This document shows positions 24,600 through 34,889 of a stretch of 47,500 nt of DNA, piece by piece. The DNA is from Chromera velia (Eukaryota > Sar > Chromeraceae), in contig JAHBMJ010002707.1 in the NCBI GenBank assembly GCA_018398765.1, forward strand, positions 2,213-49,712. Reading direction: 5' to 3'. The notes below the pieces were generated by a model. It was given only the letters and a program-made list of their open reading frames with translations. It was not told the origin of the DNA and did no database searches. Position 1 is the first letter of the stretch; every line of letters starts with the position of its first letter. Position numbers and translations under genes: made by a program.

Positions 24600-24830
24600 C
24601 GTGCGTGCGGGTGGCGATGCGGGTGGCGAGGGAAGGCACGTAGATCTGGTATCTCACTGTTCATGCAATCCTCCGAATTCCTGCACTGAAGTCTTCATGT
24701 ATGCTATATTGTACATGATCAACGCATGCAGTCATTCGGTTTTTCCTGTTTCTGCAGGCATCCGCTTTTTTTGTCACTGAATGAAGAGGATGGGGAACAC
24801 AACCAGACTACAAAGCGCGTCATTGCATAA
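19030..24830 (+). CDS. SNM1/Artemis-type metallo-beta-lactamase/beta-CASP DNA nuclease
   Basis: Ten exons give 646 residues: 19030-19233, 19558-19968, 20267-20332, 20931-21301, 21751-21776, 22126-22169, 22870-22929, 23126-23193, 23837-24454, 24758-24830; every phase closes. The metallo-beta-lactamase metal ligands are HTHADH at 29-34, NHC with His120, and TGDFRY with Asp141. The beta-CASP part has motif A LDNTF (Asp192) then FPSR, FQLSGW near 362-367 (PTGW in most relatives), motif B PYSLHSNF (His401, usually PYSEHSSF), and motif C valine in PKEVIF (Val419), the residue typical of DNA rather than RNA substrates. The family repairs interstrand crosslinks or opens hairpin ends in the nucleus. 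Exon 4 and the tail after about 425 are low-complexity insertions. The usual IGKE segment is replaced by VVVLPDRLKI, so an exon could be missed between 20333 and 20930. Four of nine donors are GTCAG. Confidence 0.9.
21302..21370 (+). repeat. (GGTT)n-like array starting at a splice donor
   Basis: SNM1 exon 4 ends at 21301 and the intron opens GTCGGTCTG followed by degenerate TGGTTGGTTGGTTCG units. Confidence 0.7.
22005..22063 (+). repeat. (CATT)n/(CGTT)n microsatellite
   Basis: Mixed CATT and CGTT tetranucleotides in the fifth SNM1 intron, about 60 bases before the acceptor at 22125. Confidence 0.9.
22170..22245 (+). repeat. Degenerate (GTGA/GTCA)n array starting at a splice donor
   Basis: SNM1 exon 6 ends at 22169; the intron opens GTTAGTGATTCAATCAGT and continues with variant GTCA, GTGA and TTAG units. 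Confidence 0.7.
22534..22620 (+). repeat. (CA)n and (CACC)n microsatellite
   Basis: CA dinucleotides change to CCCACAC units and back, inside the sixth SNM1 intron. Confidence 0.9.
23669..23700 (+). repeat. (GA)n microsatellite
   Basis: Clean GA tract in the eighth SNM1 intron. Confidence 0.95.
24539..24600 (+). repeat. (CT)n(GT)n microsatellite
   Basis: CT repeats passing into GT repeats, in the last SNM1 intron after the donor at 24455. Confidence 0.95.
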
Positions 24831-26059
24831 TGATTTAAATTACTTCAGCAGTTTGAGTCATGTGAACACAAATTTGAAAAAAACTGGGAAGGATAATAGT
24901 GGAAAACTGCTAAGTTTCTCCATAGACCGGCGTTAGGCTTTAGCCATCCCAATTCAATTTGATGAATCCGTGTTAGACAGTCTAATTTTAATTTTTAAAC
25001 TTTGTGAATACATGCAAGATGCTTAGTTGAATGATAGCCTGAATCATGGTATAAGTTATAGTATAAGCTACTAAAGCTAAAGTAAGCTAAAACTCCGTGC
25101 ACTTCAGTTTGCATTTCATACTAACCCCTCTGACACTCTCGTAAACTTGAAATGCCGCATCGTAAGGCGCGGCTAGACTTGAAACGCCTGCGTCTGCGAC
25201 GCAGGTTAACTTGAACGTAGCGCGCCAAAGGCGCGGCTAAAATAAAGTACACTTAAATTTTTTTGTAGAAGGCGCAGACAGTCTTGAAACGTCTGCGCCG
25301 CAGGCGTGGCTAGCACTGAAAAATCTATAAAAATCATATGATCCATTTTAAGACAGACTAGAGTGTCAAGGGGGTTTTCATACTCCAAAAACATTCATAC
25401 ATGATTAACCATAGATTACCACAGATTTTGTTTTGACCGTAAGTTTAATGTTGAATCAAAATAAATCAAAATCAGGGTTATTATCTGGTATTATTTGCTA
25501 TTCTTTTTTTTTTTTTGTAACTGATGTGATGTGATGATTGTGGGTTAAATTAAACTGAATTCAAATTTTTAAAAAGACCCTTTACGAAGCTTTTTTTTTT
25601 AAAAAAAAACTTTGCATATACCCTAACGCACCCTGCAAGTTTAAGTCGTTTAGCTAAGTAATTTAAAGTGGTTTAGCTTAGTAATTTAAAGACTGTCTGG
25701 AGAGACATTGCAAAGTGGGCTGCATATGGGGGGACGGCGGCGGCAGCGGAGGCGGCAAAGGCGCCGCGGCAGGCGCCGCCGTCATTACCACGGCCGCGTG
25801 ATACCAGCATATTAATAATGGGTGGCATTGGGTGGCGCTCAGAGAATTCCCCCCATGCATCTAGCTTCTCCCTTCTCCGCCTTTATCCATCGTCGCCAGA
25901 TTCTTCTGTCGCAGAGAGCGTCCAATCATTTCAAACTGCTTTCGCATACCTTCTCACCCAGTTCATCAAAAAACAACTGTTGGCGACTTTCATTGGGGTG
26001 TCAGACTGAGAGACGCTCCTCGATCGATCCAGCGTTGCTGAGAATAGCAGTTAACGACC
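24831..26059. other. AT-rich intergenic region with GC-rich hairpins
   Basis: I see no gene. AT-rich DNA with homopolymer runs (25504-25516, 25592-25608) is broken by two GC-rich islands: a cluster of short hairpins at about 25159-25320 and a GGC-rich block at about 25728-25800. The secreted-protein gene starts at 26060, so its promoter is in the last few hundred bases. Confidence 0.6.
25159..25320. repeat. Cluster of GC-rich palindromic units
   Basis: CCTGCGTC/TGC/GACGCAGG at 25187-25205 is a perfect 8 bp stem. A nearby unit CGCGCCAAAGGCGCG and a third copy-like unit CTGCGCCGCAGGCG follow. The phrases CTTGAAACG and GGCGYGGCTA recur next to them, suggesting a degenerate tandem repeat. Confidence 0.5.
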
Positions 26060-28337
26060 ATGCGTCCTCTTTGGGTTGCTTTCATGGTTTTGGCCTTCTT
26101 GCCTTCTTTGGATCAGGCCCTTGTGAGAGCAGTAATGAGCAGTCGGGCAGAACAGGGCCAAAGTTCCGTTGGTGTTCTGCAACCACAAGATTCGCAGGTT
26201 CCGTCGGCACCCTTGAAGAAGAATTCCTCCATAGAGAGCGAGAAAGAAGAGTCTCGTGCAGCAGGGAGTGGACAATTTATCGAGAAAATCCAAGTAAGCA
26301 CTTTGGGAAAGACAAGACTGGGCGGGGTGTCTATCTTTCCAAGAAGAAACGCGAGTTATCCTGAGCGATGGGCTTGAAGCGGAGCTCGTCAGCGAATGCA
26401 CGCTGTAGCTGGGAAGCTTTCAAAGAAGTCGTAGTGCGCAGTCGCCTCTCCCTCAGTCTGTCTTGTAGCTGCTTAGAGAAGAAACACAGGAGAATTTCTG
26501 CCTGCCTTGCTTCTTGCGTACCACTTTTCCTGCCGGTCTGCCTATCTACCTGCATCCACAACATGGGGGGCTCCCTGGGGTCCCCTTCTTCTCTTCAGAC
26601 TGAATACCCCGATTCCCTGTCATTTGTGCGCAGAACACCGTGGGGCGCTTTCTCTACGACGCATGGGACGACTTTGCGAATTCTGCAAAGGCAGCCTCGA
26701 CTCACGAGTTGAACTTCACTGCGGGATTGGCGGCTCCACTCCTCGAGGGAGTTGGGAAGGTGGAGAACGCATCGGCAGGACGGGGGGACATCGGTAGCGT
26801 TCTTTCGTAAGTTCGTCCTTCTTCCGCTCTTCCTGAAAAAGTGATACTGCCACACAAGAGAAACGACGCGAGACGTCCTAAAAGGCACTACAACAGGTTG
26901 CTACGCTACACCTTTACGGAAACGAAAGAGAAAAAACTGGGTGGGTGAAAAAGAATTCGAAAAAAAGACGACGGGAAAGCTTCACCAGAAAAGAAGAGGA
27001 ATGGGCGAGGATCTGTCCCCTTCCACAATTCCAGAAAGCAGCAGCCTCGTCAGAGTATCTCGGTGCATTACTCTTCATTTGATGCATAGATCTACTTCGA
27101 TATTCATTTGGCCTATTATTTCCTGTTTGATCAATGGCTTTGCATGAAGCACTTTCCCTTTTTTTCTTCATCCTGTATTGCATCATGTTTGTTCCCAGGG
27201 AGGTGGAGGGGGAACTGGGGGATACGGTCGTGAGCAACGAGAAAGAATCTCTCACTGCGGCGTCAGAGGTCAGGGGGCCGGGCAAGTCAGAAAGAGAGGG
27301 AAGATGGTTCAGCGTGCGAGGCTTTCACGCACATGTTCACTGGCTGGTATCCTCCTTTCACAAATGCAGCAGAACCGACGGCATGCAATGCGTCTAGATT
27401 TGGTTCAAAGTTGAAGTGAAGTCGTCTCCTGTCTTTCCCTGCATGGGCATCTTCAGCATCAAAGTTGCCAGCAATTCTCTCTTTCTAGCTGTATTTCTGT
27501 GAAAGTGTCTGAGCGGAGGAAAGGAGGCCGGCCCAAAAGGCTTTCCTTCGGGTGCCTCATCCCCCATCTTTCATTCCTCGTTTTCTTTTCTCTAGCTGTG
27601 TACATCCATTTCTCACTCACTGCATCGCCCTTGCAGTCCCTTCTCTCTTCGTTGCAAGATCGCCCCAGTCTCTGATCTTTGTGTTTCCCTCTTCCTCCGC
27701 CCTCTGGTCTCCGTTCTCTTTCCTGTTTTTTTTTTTGCTTGTCCTCTTCACGCAGGCATTCTCAGGCATGGAGGGATTGCTGGGAAAGATTGCAGAGGAC
27801 CACAATGAGATGCTCAAGACAGAGCCCTCGCCCTCCTTCCCAAACGAAACGGCAACACACGAACACAAGAAGGCGGGATTGCCTGTCGACTTCGACCCCG
27901 AGACCCTTGAAGGTTTCTCGGACTCCTTCCGGACCGCCGGCATGCACCTGCACACACATGGGGAGAATTCGGAGAGGGGGCCATCCAGAGAAGGGAACAA
28001 AAAGGAAGTGAAGTTGAGGAATCAGAAGGGGAAGTTAACAAGTGCACTGCCGGGCGCAGAGCTTCTCTCTTCACCCCCTGCGGTTCCGTCTCAGGGGGCT
28101 TCGTCTTCTTTCTCTTCCCTGCAAAGGGAGACGGAGACTCTCGCTGTCCTCCCTCCTGGATACGAAGATGAGCTGCTCTGCCCTCCTGGATACTGCCTGA
28201 AGCCGAGAAAAATGCCTGCAGGGTTTGCGGGTCAGTGACTGTCTTGCTGCCTTCCTTCGTTCCTTCTCACTTCCACCACAAGCAAACGAAAAGGGTTCAA
28301 AATTAAAAGCAGACGACTGAGAGAAAGAAGTAAGATT

Positions 28338-28369
<32 letters not shown>

Positions 28370-28779
28370 CAGACAGACAGGCAGGCAGGCAGGCACAGAC
28401 TGGGAGAGAGATGGGAAGGCCACTCAAGGAGACTCAAGAAACGAAGAGAAAACTCAGAATTGGGTCTTTTCAAGTTTCGTCAACTCTCTTTCCTGCCTTT
28501 CCCCCCATGCGGCAACCGTCTTAGACAACAGCACCACTCAACAATTGTTTGCGTCTCGGTCATTCATGCATGCATGCAGGTCCCCGATCCGTCTTTCACG
28601 TCTGCATCCCGGTCGCCGGGAGTGGGGGTTCGCAGTCCGGTAGCAGCGGGACAAGTGCGGAAACCGGGACGTTGCCGCCTGCAGAGGAAGCGGACCCCCC
28701 GGGCGCGATTCCTGTAACCCCATCGGGCCCTAGGCTCGCTCAACAACGGCCAAATGGGTACCACTCAACCCCGTGCTGA
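26060..28779 (+). CDS. Predicted secreted protein of unknown function
   Basis: Five exons give 383 residues: 26060-26293, 26634-26806, 27199-27268, 27756-28230, 28580-28779; phases 0, 2, 0, 1 all match. The ATG at 26060 opens a classic signal peptide (basic MRP, hydrophobic core WVAFMVLAFLP, likely cleavage near residue 24), so the protein should enter the secretory pathway. The body is hydrophilic and rich in Ser, Glu and Lys, with predicted amphipathic helices in exons 2 and 3. Near 295-312 there is a small duplicated motif, LPPGYEDE then CPPGYC. The tail is rich in Gly, Ser and Pro and ends in Cys. I recognise no domain and no transmembrane helix besides the signal. Donors are GTAAGC, GTAAGT, GTCAGG and GTCAGT. 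Confidence 0.7.
28339..28392 (+). repeat. (GA)n and (CAGG)n microsatellite
   Basis: GA tract followed by CAGA and CAGG units, in the last intron of the secreted-protein gene. Confidence 0.9.
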
Positions 28780-29053
28780 TAAAACGCTAGACTTGTCAAA
28801 GCAGTGCGACAACGGCAGTCTGTTACATTCTCAGTTACATTCTATCCATCAAAAAGTAATGAACAAATAAAACTGATCGACACAACATCTTATATGTAGC
28901 CTATGCTAGTATAAATGTCTTTTTATTTTGAAATTTAAAATTTAAACACTCACTACTTCTTCACTATAGACTCATGATGAGCACTGGCGTTCTGAAACGT
29001 GAGAAGGCAGAAGCCGCGTCTAGATAACTGTATATTGTCATGATGGATAGGAT

Positions 29054-29938
29054 TACACTGAAACTAGTATAGTGTGACACAATTTAAATTATAACACATG
29101 CTCTATATACTAGTATCAGTGATACAAATAATTGTGTCATCATAGGTGTGATAAAATAGTTAGAATAACTTGCGTGTGATGAAATTATTAGACAAAAACT
29201 TGATTGAATTCAAGTGATCCTAGACTTTTAAAGTGACTTAAAGTCTTTACAGTCGTTGAAGTTTAGACTGCCACAGTGTTCTTCTATATTCACTCACCCT
29301 GGCACTCACCGGCACTCACTTTACTCACTCACTAACTCACTAACTCACTTACTCACTCACTCACTCACTCACTCACTTACTCACCCATTCACTCATAAAC
29401 TCACTTACTCACTCACTGACTCACTCACTCACTCACTTACTCATCCATTCACTCACTCATTCACTGACTCACTCACTCACTTACTCACTCACATACTCAC
29501 ACACTCAGTCACTCACTCAGTCACACACTCCGTCACTCACTCACTCAGTCACACTTACCCACTTACTCACTCACTCATTCACTCTTCTTACTCACTCACT
29601 CACTCACTCACTCATTCATGTACTCATTCACTCATTCGCTCACTCACTCACTCACTCACTCACTGACCTACTCATCTCACTCATTCACTCACTCACTCAC
29701 TCACTGACTTACTTCACTCCCTCACTTACCCACTCACTTATGAACAATGTACCCCACGACGCGGGTTAAGCCGCACCAAACACTCTAAACACGCAATCTC
29801 CAACTATTTTTTTCACACATAAGTGTGATTTAATTGAATTAGTCAAAACTTCTTAAAATCACAATTATTGTGTCACAAATCATTGTGATAAAAAAGGTTC
29901 TAAAAATTTTTATTGTGACACACTATAGTTCCAGTGTA
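29054..29938. mobile_element. 885 bp TIR element with 8 bp target duplication
   Basis: Both ends carry inverted repeats of about 30 bp. The left starts TACACTGAAACTAG then TATAGTGTGACACAAT; the right, read inward, starts TACACTGGAACTATAG then TGTGTCACAAT. The octamer GATAGGAT flanks both sides directly (29046-29053 and 29939-29946), as expected from an 8 bp target-site duplication of hAT or Merlin type. The interior has ATTGTGTCA/GTGATAAAA repeats near the ends and a long ACTC array. There is no transposase, so it is non-autonomous. Confidence 0.8.
29290..29740 (-). repeat. (ACTC)n minisatellite inside the TIR element
   Basis: About 450 bp of ACTC units with CATT, GACT and ACAT variants. On the minus strand it reads GTGAGTGAGT, an array of consensus splice donors. 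It generates a false open frame of Thr, His, Ser and Leu. Confidence 0.95.
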
Positions 29939-30158
29939 GATAGGATAGGATTTATGTTCGATCCGGGTGCTCCCCGTGGTCCACTGCCTAGAAAATCCAA
30001 TATATAATTAAGGTTTAGAGAACTAGATCTCTCGAAACATATTGAATATGCTAGCTAGGGTAACCTCGATTCATGCATGATTTCATTTATTGAAGTTCTG
30101 GTAGTGAGCCGCCGGTGAGCGGTTACACTCACTTTCTAGAATTTTCTAGACTCACCTT

Positions 30159-31521
30159 TTAATTACGACTAGATCTACGGCCACCAAACAGTGAGCCCAC
30201 TGGCACCATACCACGGCTAAAGTCACCAAATTGATACTCATCGTTCGCATTTCCACCCTTTTCTTCACGACCTTTGACTATAACGCCCCTCGTCCAGTCA
30301 CCGAACTGGTACCCCTCCTGCTCTACAACTTCTGCCCTCCGCTCCCCATCGACTCCTTGTGCTGCAGGCTGATTCTCTGAGGCCTCACATCGGGCCTCAC
30401 CACCAAGCTCGGCTGTGTCAGCGATGCCATCCGCAACAGCTCCGGCAGCGGCACCTGCAGCACCGGCAACTCCGCCGGCGATCCCCACCACTCCACTAAC
30501 AACTCCCCCCACGACCCCACCAACGGCCAACCCCCCTAGCTGGAGCGCCCCTGACAGATGTTTTCCTACCACCGGCACTACCTCAACCCCTCTTGCAGCG
30601 GCTGCCAACCCGTAGCCACCGGCAACAGCTCCGAACCCCAAACCAGTAAGTGGTGCTCGAACCATATTTTGCTGCACTCTTTTCATTGCTGCCCCACGCT
30701 TCTGACGCCGTCTCGGAAGTGAGTTGACGGACGCCGCCTTGAGCTTCAAGCTTCCAGTGGCGGCGTTGACTTCAATCCCGATGTCAGAGAGTTGTGGGCC
30801 CATTTCAGCAAGGACCAGTCCTCGCACCTCCTTGTCAAGAGTCGAGAGGTAACTCTTCACCGCTTTCCTCTTGCACTCTTTGTGGCACTCTTCGAATTGT
30901 TCTAGAGACCCAAAAAGCTGACCACTCCTGTTTGACTTGCATCTGGATACGTGCCCGTATGCGTCTGTACCGCAGTCTTTCAGGCACCATCCACAAAACT
31001 TACAGGGGCAGGATCAACAGGAGAGTGTAAAACAACCTTCAAAATCGACGAAAGCAGCGGAACACCGAGGGCAGGCGAGAGTGAGAAGTTTCTCTTCGAT
31101 GTGCCAACGGGCGCTCAGAACCTCCACAGGCTTTGCACCTGCAGCATTAAGTGCCTTCTTCTCTGCTTCCAATCGTTCCTGGAACTGGGCTTCAAGTTTG
31201 GTAAGTTTTTGGTGCTCAAGCACCTCGATTCGACCAGCAAGGTAGCGTGTGAACGTTTCCGAATCCACTGCCCAAGATCTGATCCGAGAATGGTGCCGCC
31301 TCACAGGGCCGTATTGCACCATCTTCCCCAGCTTCTTGGAACGGACAGATGGCAAACCCACGAGTCTTTGAGCGGGTTGCAAAGTCGGCCTTCGCTGTAT
31401 AGTCCAGCAAGCCACACAGACAGTCAATGCACAGGTGGTGACCAAGAGAACATTCAACAGCCGAAGGTTCATTGTCAAGACAGATGATGCACTGCACAGG
31501 GATTTCACCACCGTCAGCCAT
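30159..31521 (-). pseudogene. Intronless RING plus IBR-like zinc-finger protein gene, broken twice
   Basis: From the ATG at 31521 the frame encodes a RING-like N-terminus (QCIICLDNE, CSLGHHLCIDC, AICPF). Near 31270 the family-typical continuation (SETFTRYLAGRIEVLEHQ, then LACPRCSAAFVDFEGC) is in another frame. That frame then meets a TGA at 31016-31014 in the middle of a second zinc-binding block and goes on as CPCKFCGWCLKDCG and KSYLSTLDKEV. It ends with a long Gly/Ala/Val hydrophobic stretch and two copies of a YQFGD(W/F)(T/S)RG motif, stopping at 30159. I know this RING/CPRC/CxWCL order from uncharacterised protist proteins. Unlike neighbouring genes there is no intron. It could be a decayed retrocopy, a decaying gene, or carry two assembly errors. 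No poly-A tail follows. Confidence 0.7.
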
Positions 31522-31961
31522 TTCTGCTCAAAACTGACAAAGGAAGAGGGGTCGAATCCGTCGAGATGAGTGTGTATATATTAGTTGGAATTGAGCAAAA
31601 AATAGTATCCTTTTTCGTGCACGCACTGATCACGTAAGTCGGAGCTCATACAGAGAGGGGAAATACAGCATTTCTTGACCTTTTCACCTTCACGACTATT
31701 GACTGACAACAGATCCACTGTTCCTCCGATGGATAGACTTAGCACTATCGTCGGATGCATCAGCGGGCAGATATATTCGATTTTTATTCGATCCACAATT
31801 ATAATTAAAGGTCAGTCAATTATATAACAACAGCTATACAGAGCCGCTCGCTCTGCTCGCAACTCCAAAGGCCCCGGATCGAGGGCATGAATTGACGAAT
31901 TGCAGCTCCGCGCCCTCCGGGGGGATCCACGGTGCAAAATCCACGGGTGAAGGACAGGAAG
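31522..31961. other. Short intergenic region
   Basis: Upstream of the broken RING gene; no gene seen. It contains a GC-rich block at 31845-31945 with the phrase AAAATCCACGGGT, which also occurs near 42170. Confidence 0.5.
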
Positions 31962-32373
31962 TATACCAAGCGCAACTCAATTGGGCACGATTACGATTGT
32001 GATTGCAAATATGAAAAATATTTTTATCACGCAAACAGTCTTTTAAGACTTGCGATATGTTTCTGATAATATTTGTAAAGTCTGTATAAATTTTCAAGTT
32101 CGTACGCGCCACCGATTATACGTTTGCGAAAAATATGAAAATTTAAAGTTAGGATTCGTTTTCCAGGGCCACCCGACTTTGAATTTTCATATTTTTTACA
32201 AACATAATCGGTCACGCGTACGAACTTGAAAATTTGTACAACTTTTACAAATATTATCAAAAACATGTTGCAAGTCTGAAAAAACTGTTTCCGCGATAAA
32301 AATATTTTTCATATTTACAATCGCAAACGTAATTGGCTGTATGGGTTTGCCAAATTGAGTTGTACTTGGTATA
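31962..32373. mobile_element. 412 bp foldback element (long terminal inverted repeats)
   Basis: The two halves are nearly complete inverted copies. The left arm begins TATACCAAG and the right arm ends CTTGGTATA. Shared internal phrases on both arms include AAATATGAAAAATATTTTTA, TTTTCAAGTTCGTACGCG and CCGATTATR. Arms are roughly 205 bp with about 85% identity by eye and almost no unique centre. There is no coding capacity. Confidence 0.8.
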
Positions 32374-33437
32374 TAAAGCCATCTGCAAAGAGCTAGGCCT
32401 CGAATTTGTCCTGCTGGTGTCGGCTGGTGTTTGAAACGTATGGAAGGCCGCCGGCCGGGAAAGAGGACGGTAGAGTTTTTGACAACTGTAGCAAATCATA
32501 CAGTAAGCAGAGTGAGGGGCACGCTGCACGCACTCATAAACCATTGGTTCACGTTTTAGTCATAAGCTATCAAAAATTCATTTATAGGTAAAAAGTTTTC
32601 TTCTGAGGGGCGAAAACCCCCCTAAAACCATGTTAAAACCCCCTTTAAAAACCATAAAATTCACTTTTCAAAGAGGCTCTACCAAAAATTCAGGAGTGCG
32701 TGCAGCGCGGTGAGGGGGGGTGAAGACTTTGCAGCGGTCCAGAGTAGACTGATGTAACAGTACATAACAGTACTTCAAAATTCTGTCGTACACCTTGTAG
32801 AAATTGATTGAAGGTTTTATTATGCATACCACGTCCTCATATATGAGAGGCGGATCTAACCTAGTTTGTCGATTTGTTCTATTCTAAAACTACCAGCAAC
32901 GAAAATAGGCGCGACTTCGATCCCTTTGATACACCTGATCAATCGCGGCTTCACACCAGGTTGGACAATCAAAAGAGAGAGAAAAGAGACAGAGGGGATG
33001 CAGGGCAGAACCTTCGAAACACTTCAGTTCTTTTATTAAAAAAAGGCTACCCTTTTAATCAGAAAGACCTTAATTATGTAGAGGTACATCCTGCACATCA
33101 GACTCTTCCATGATCCCTTTAATACCCTTCAAAAAACAGCTACTCCTGCTTTAAACACCCATCACCTAAACCCATCATACCCCATCATGCAAAACTCTTT
33201 TTTTAAACTCAGTTCCCCAAACTTTTCCGATTTATTTGCTTGCGCTTTTACCCATCCCTCTTCTTTCTTCTTGCATTGCCAAAGAAATTCCTTCAGTTTG
33301 TGCCCTCCCGGTCAAAAGACCCTTTGCTTTATCCCCCCTGTCCGGCCACCTTATGGCGTCCAGACAGAAGGTAAAACGAGGACAAGAACCTTAGGAGAAT
33401 TCTAGAGAAGGAACGTGAGCAACACTTATTCAGGCAA
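32374..33437. other. Intergenic region, no supported gene
   Basis: AT-rich with a GGGGCGAAAACCCCCC-like stretch near 32607. Open frames at 32874-33113 and 33187-33405 have no recognisable features. The phrase GCCCTCCCGGTCAAAAG at about 33303 recurs at about 41370. Confidence 0.5.
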
Positions 33438-33997
33438 CATCAGTGGGTTAACTCAATAATCATTATGGCCTTATTATGATAATGACGTAATGATTATGGA
33501 CATGACTCGCAGTGTTTCATAATGATTATGACTGATTATCATAATAATGACAATAATAATTATAGGTGATATAATAAAAATGATATGCATTTTAATCTAG
33601 TTTACTTAAAGAAGTAATACATATAAGATCACTAAAAGTTAGTATAAGCTTGAATTTAATCATTATAGTATTGAAGCAAAACTTTAACACCATACTATAA
33701 AAATGCATCGATCCATTCCCACAGATTTTTACGTCCTTCTCTTTCACACAGTAGATCAGGCATAATTAGAATGCGATCAGCCACTGATTCAACGGGGAAA
33801 ACAGCATATTCCCCGAGCTGCACATACTTACACCACGGAATCAATTTTATTCTGGGTCAAATAGTTGTTTCATGTGGTGGCAGCATTGCCCACTGACGAA
33901 AAAAAATAAAGTAGGCATCTAAGTCAATCAGTTTACGCATTTCAGCACTGAGTGAGTGAATGCATACCCCCTGTCGAGCAGCAACTGTAAAGATCAG

Positions 33998-34889
33998 CTA
34001 AAGCTGCCCACCTACAACAGACTCTCCCCTCTGTATATATGGGAGAGACTTTAAAGACACACCCCGAAAACGAGTGCGAAGATCGCACAAAACGTCATCA
34101 AAAACCGCTTGTGCGCAGTGCATTCCCCTGTGCCCACAAAACCATGCACGATACGTCATGGCCTGCTCTTTCATGTTGTCTAACACTCCCCCTGTAATCT
34201 CAACTGGTTGAAAAAGACCATGAAGCATGCACTTCCTCAATATGCTCTTCTTTTGAATGAGGGGATCCTCCTCCCACATGGAGCCCTCCTCTCCCTCATC
34301 TTCACTTTCATCCTCCCACTCGTCAATGGCTGCTGTAACATCATCAGTGCCAGGCATTGAAATATCAGGAGACGGGTCAAGGTCGTCAAGCAAGACGACT
34401 TCGGGATAAGCTCTCTCTCTTTTGGCACATGCCATGTGAACATACTCTTCAGGGTTTTTGATACGATACACCAAACGCAGATGCTCAACCACGAACAAAT
34501 TTATTGCGAGGTCGACACCTTCTTGAGTTTTGAATACCCACATACATCTGGGACCTGGACATGCCCAAGACCCTTGGGGCGACTCGTTCTGTAGTCGATG
34601 AGAGCCAAACCACACTCTGTTACCCCTCGCCTTTCTGCCCAGCCCCTTTTCAAAGACATACATCTTAAAAAACTGTAAAAAGAAAGCGTGCTGACAGACA
34701 GCGTTTTTGTGTAAGTGTCACTGGCAACACCGGGAGCCTCTGTTTGAATCAGAATCGGAAGCCTGCATTGACCATCATCAATTACCAGACTGAGCTTCCC
34801 CAAAATTTGCTTGCACCTGCCTTTCGGGCCTGCTTTCCCGAAATTCGCTTGCATTTGCTTTCCGGAGCCATCCGCAAAAAACTCCACAT
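33998..34889 (-). CDS. Unrecognised protein, partial (5' exons not found)
   Basis: The 3' exon 34672-33998 encodes about 224 residues from FFKMYVFEKG to the stop. It joins an upstream exon starting at 34889 (acceptor TTTTAG) through a small intron ending CTTTCTTTTTACAG; the donor is unclear (GTTGCC near 34728 keeps the phase). Without that intron the frame breaks in the T run, so a one-base error is the alternative. Visible features are a Trp/Cys patch (WACPGPRCMWVF) that resembles one knuckle of a FLYWCH or MULE-type zinc finger, a later acidic stretch (EDESEDEGEEG), and a C-terminal segment with paired Cys/His (WFCGHRGMHC). I cannot name a family. Its place between the candidate transposon ends suggests element-encoded function. 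No in-frame stop interrupts the 3' exon. Confidence 0.55.

Noticed and set aside
29256-29666. 136-codon Thr/His/Ser open frame
   Set aside because: It is a translation of the ACTC array and has no coding signature.
29950-29990. tRNA-like T-arm phrase (GTTCGATCC)
   Set aside because: The flanks do not pair to a T stem and no anticodon or acceptor stem can be built.
31014-31016. Selenocysteine at the TGA in the RING-like gene
   Set aside because: The position is not a known Sec site, no downstream SECIS-like hairpin was evident, and the gene also has a frameshift.
32874-33405. Two short plus-strand open frames
   Set aside because: No recognisable motif; the first ends in a plausible peptide but lacks any support from splicing or repeats.
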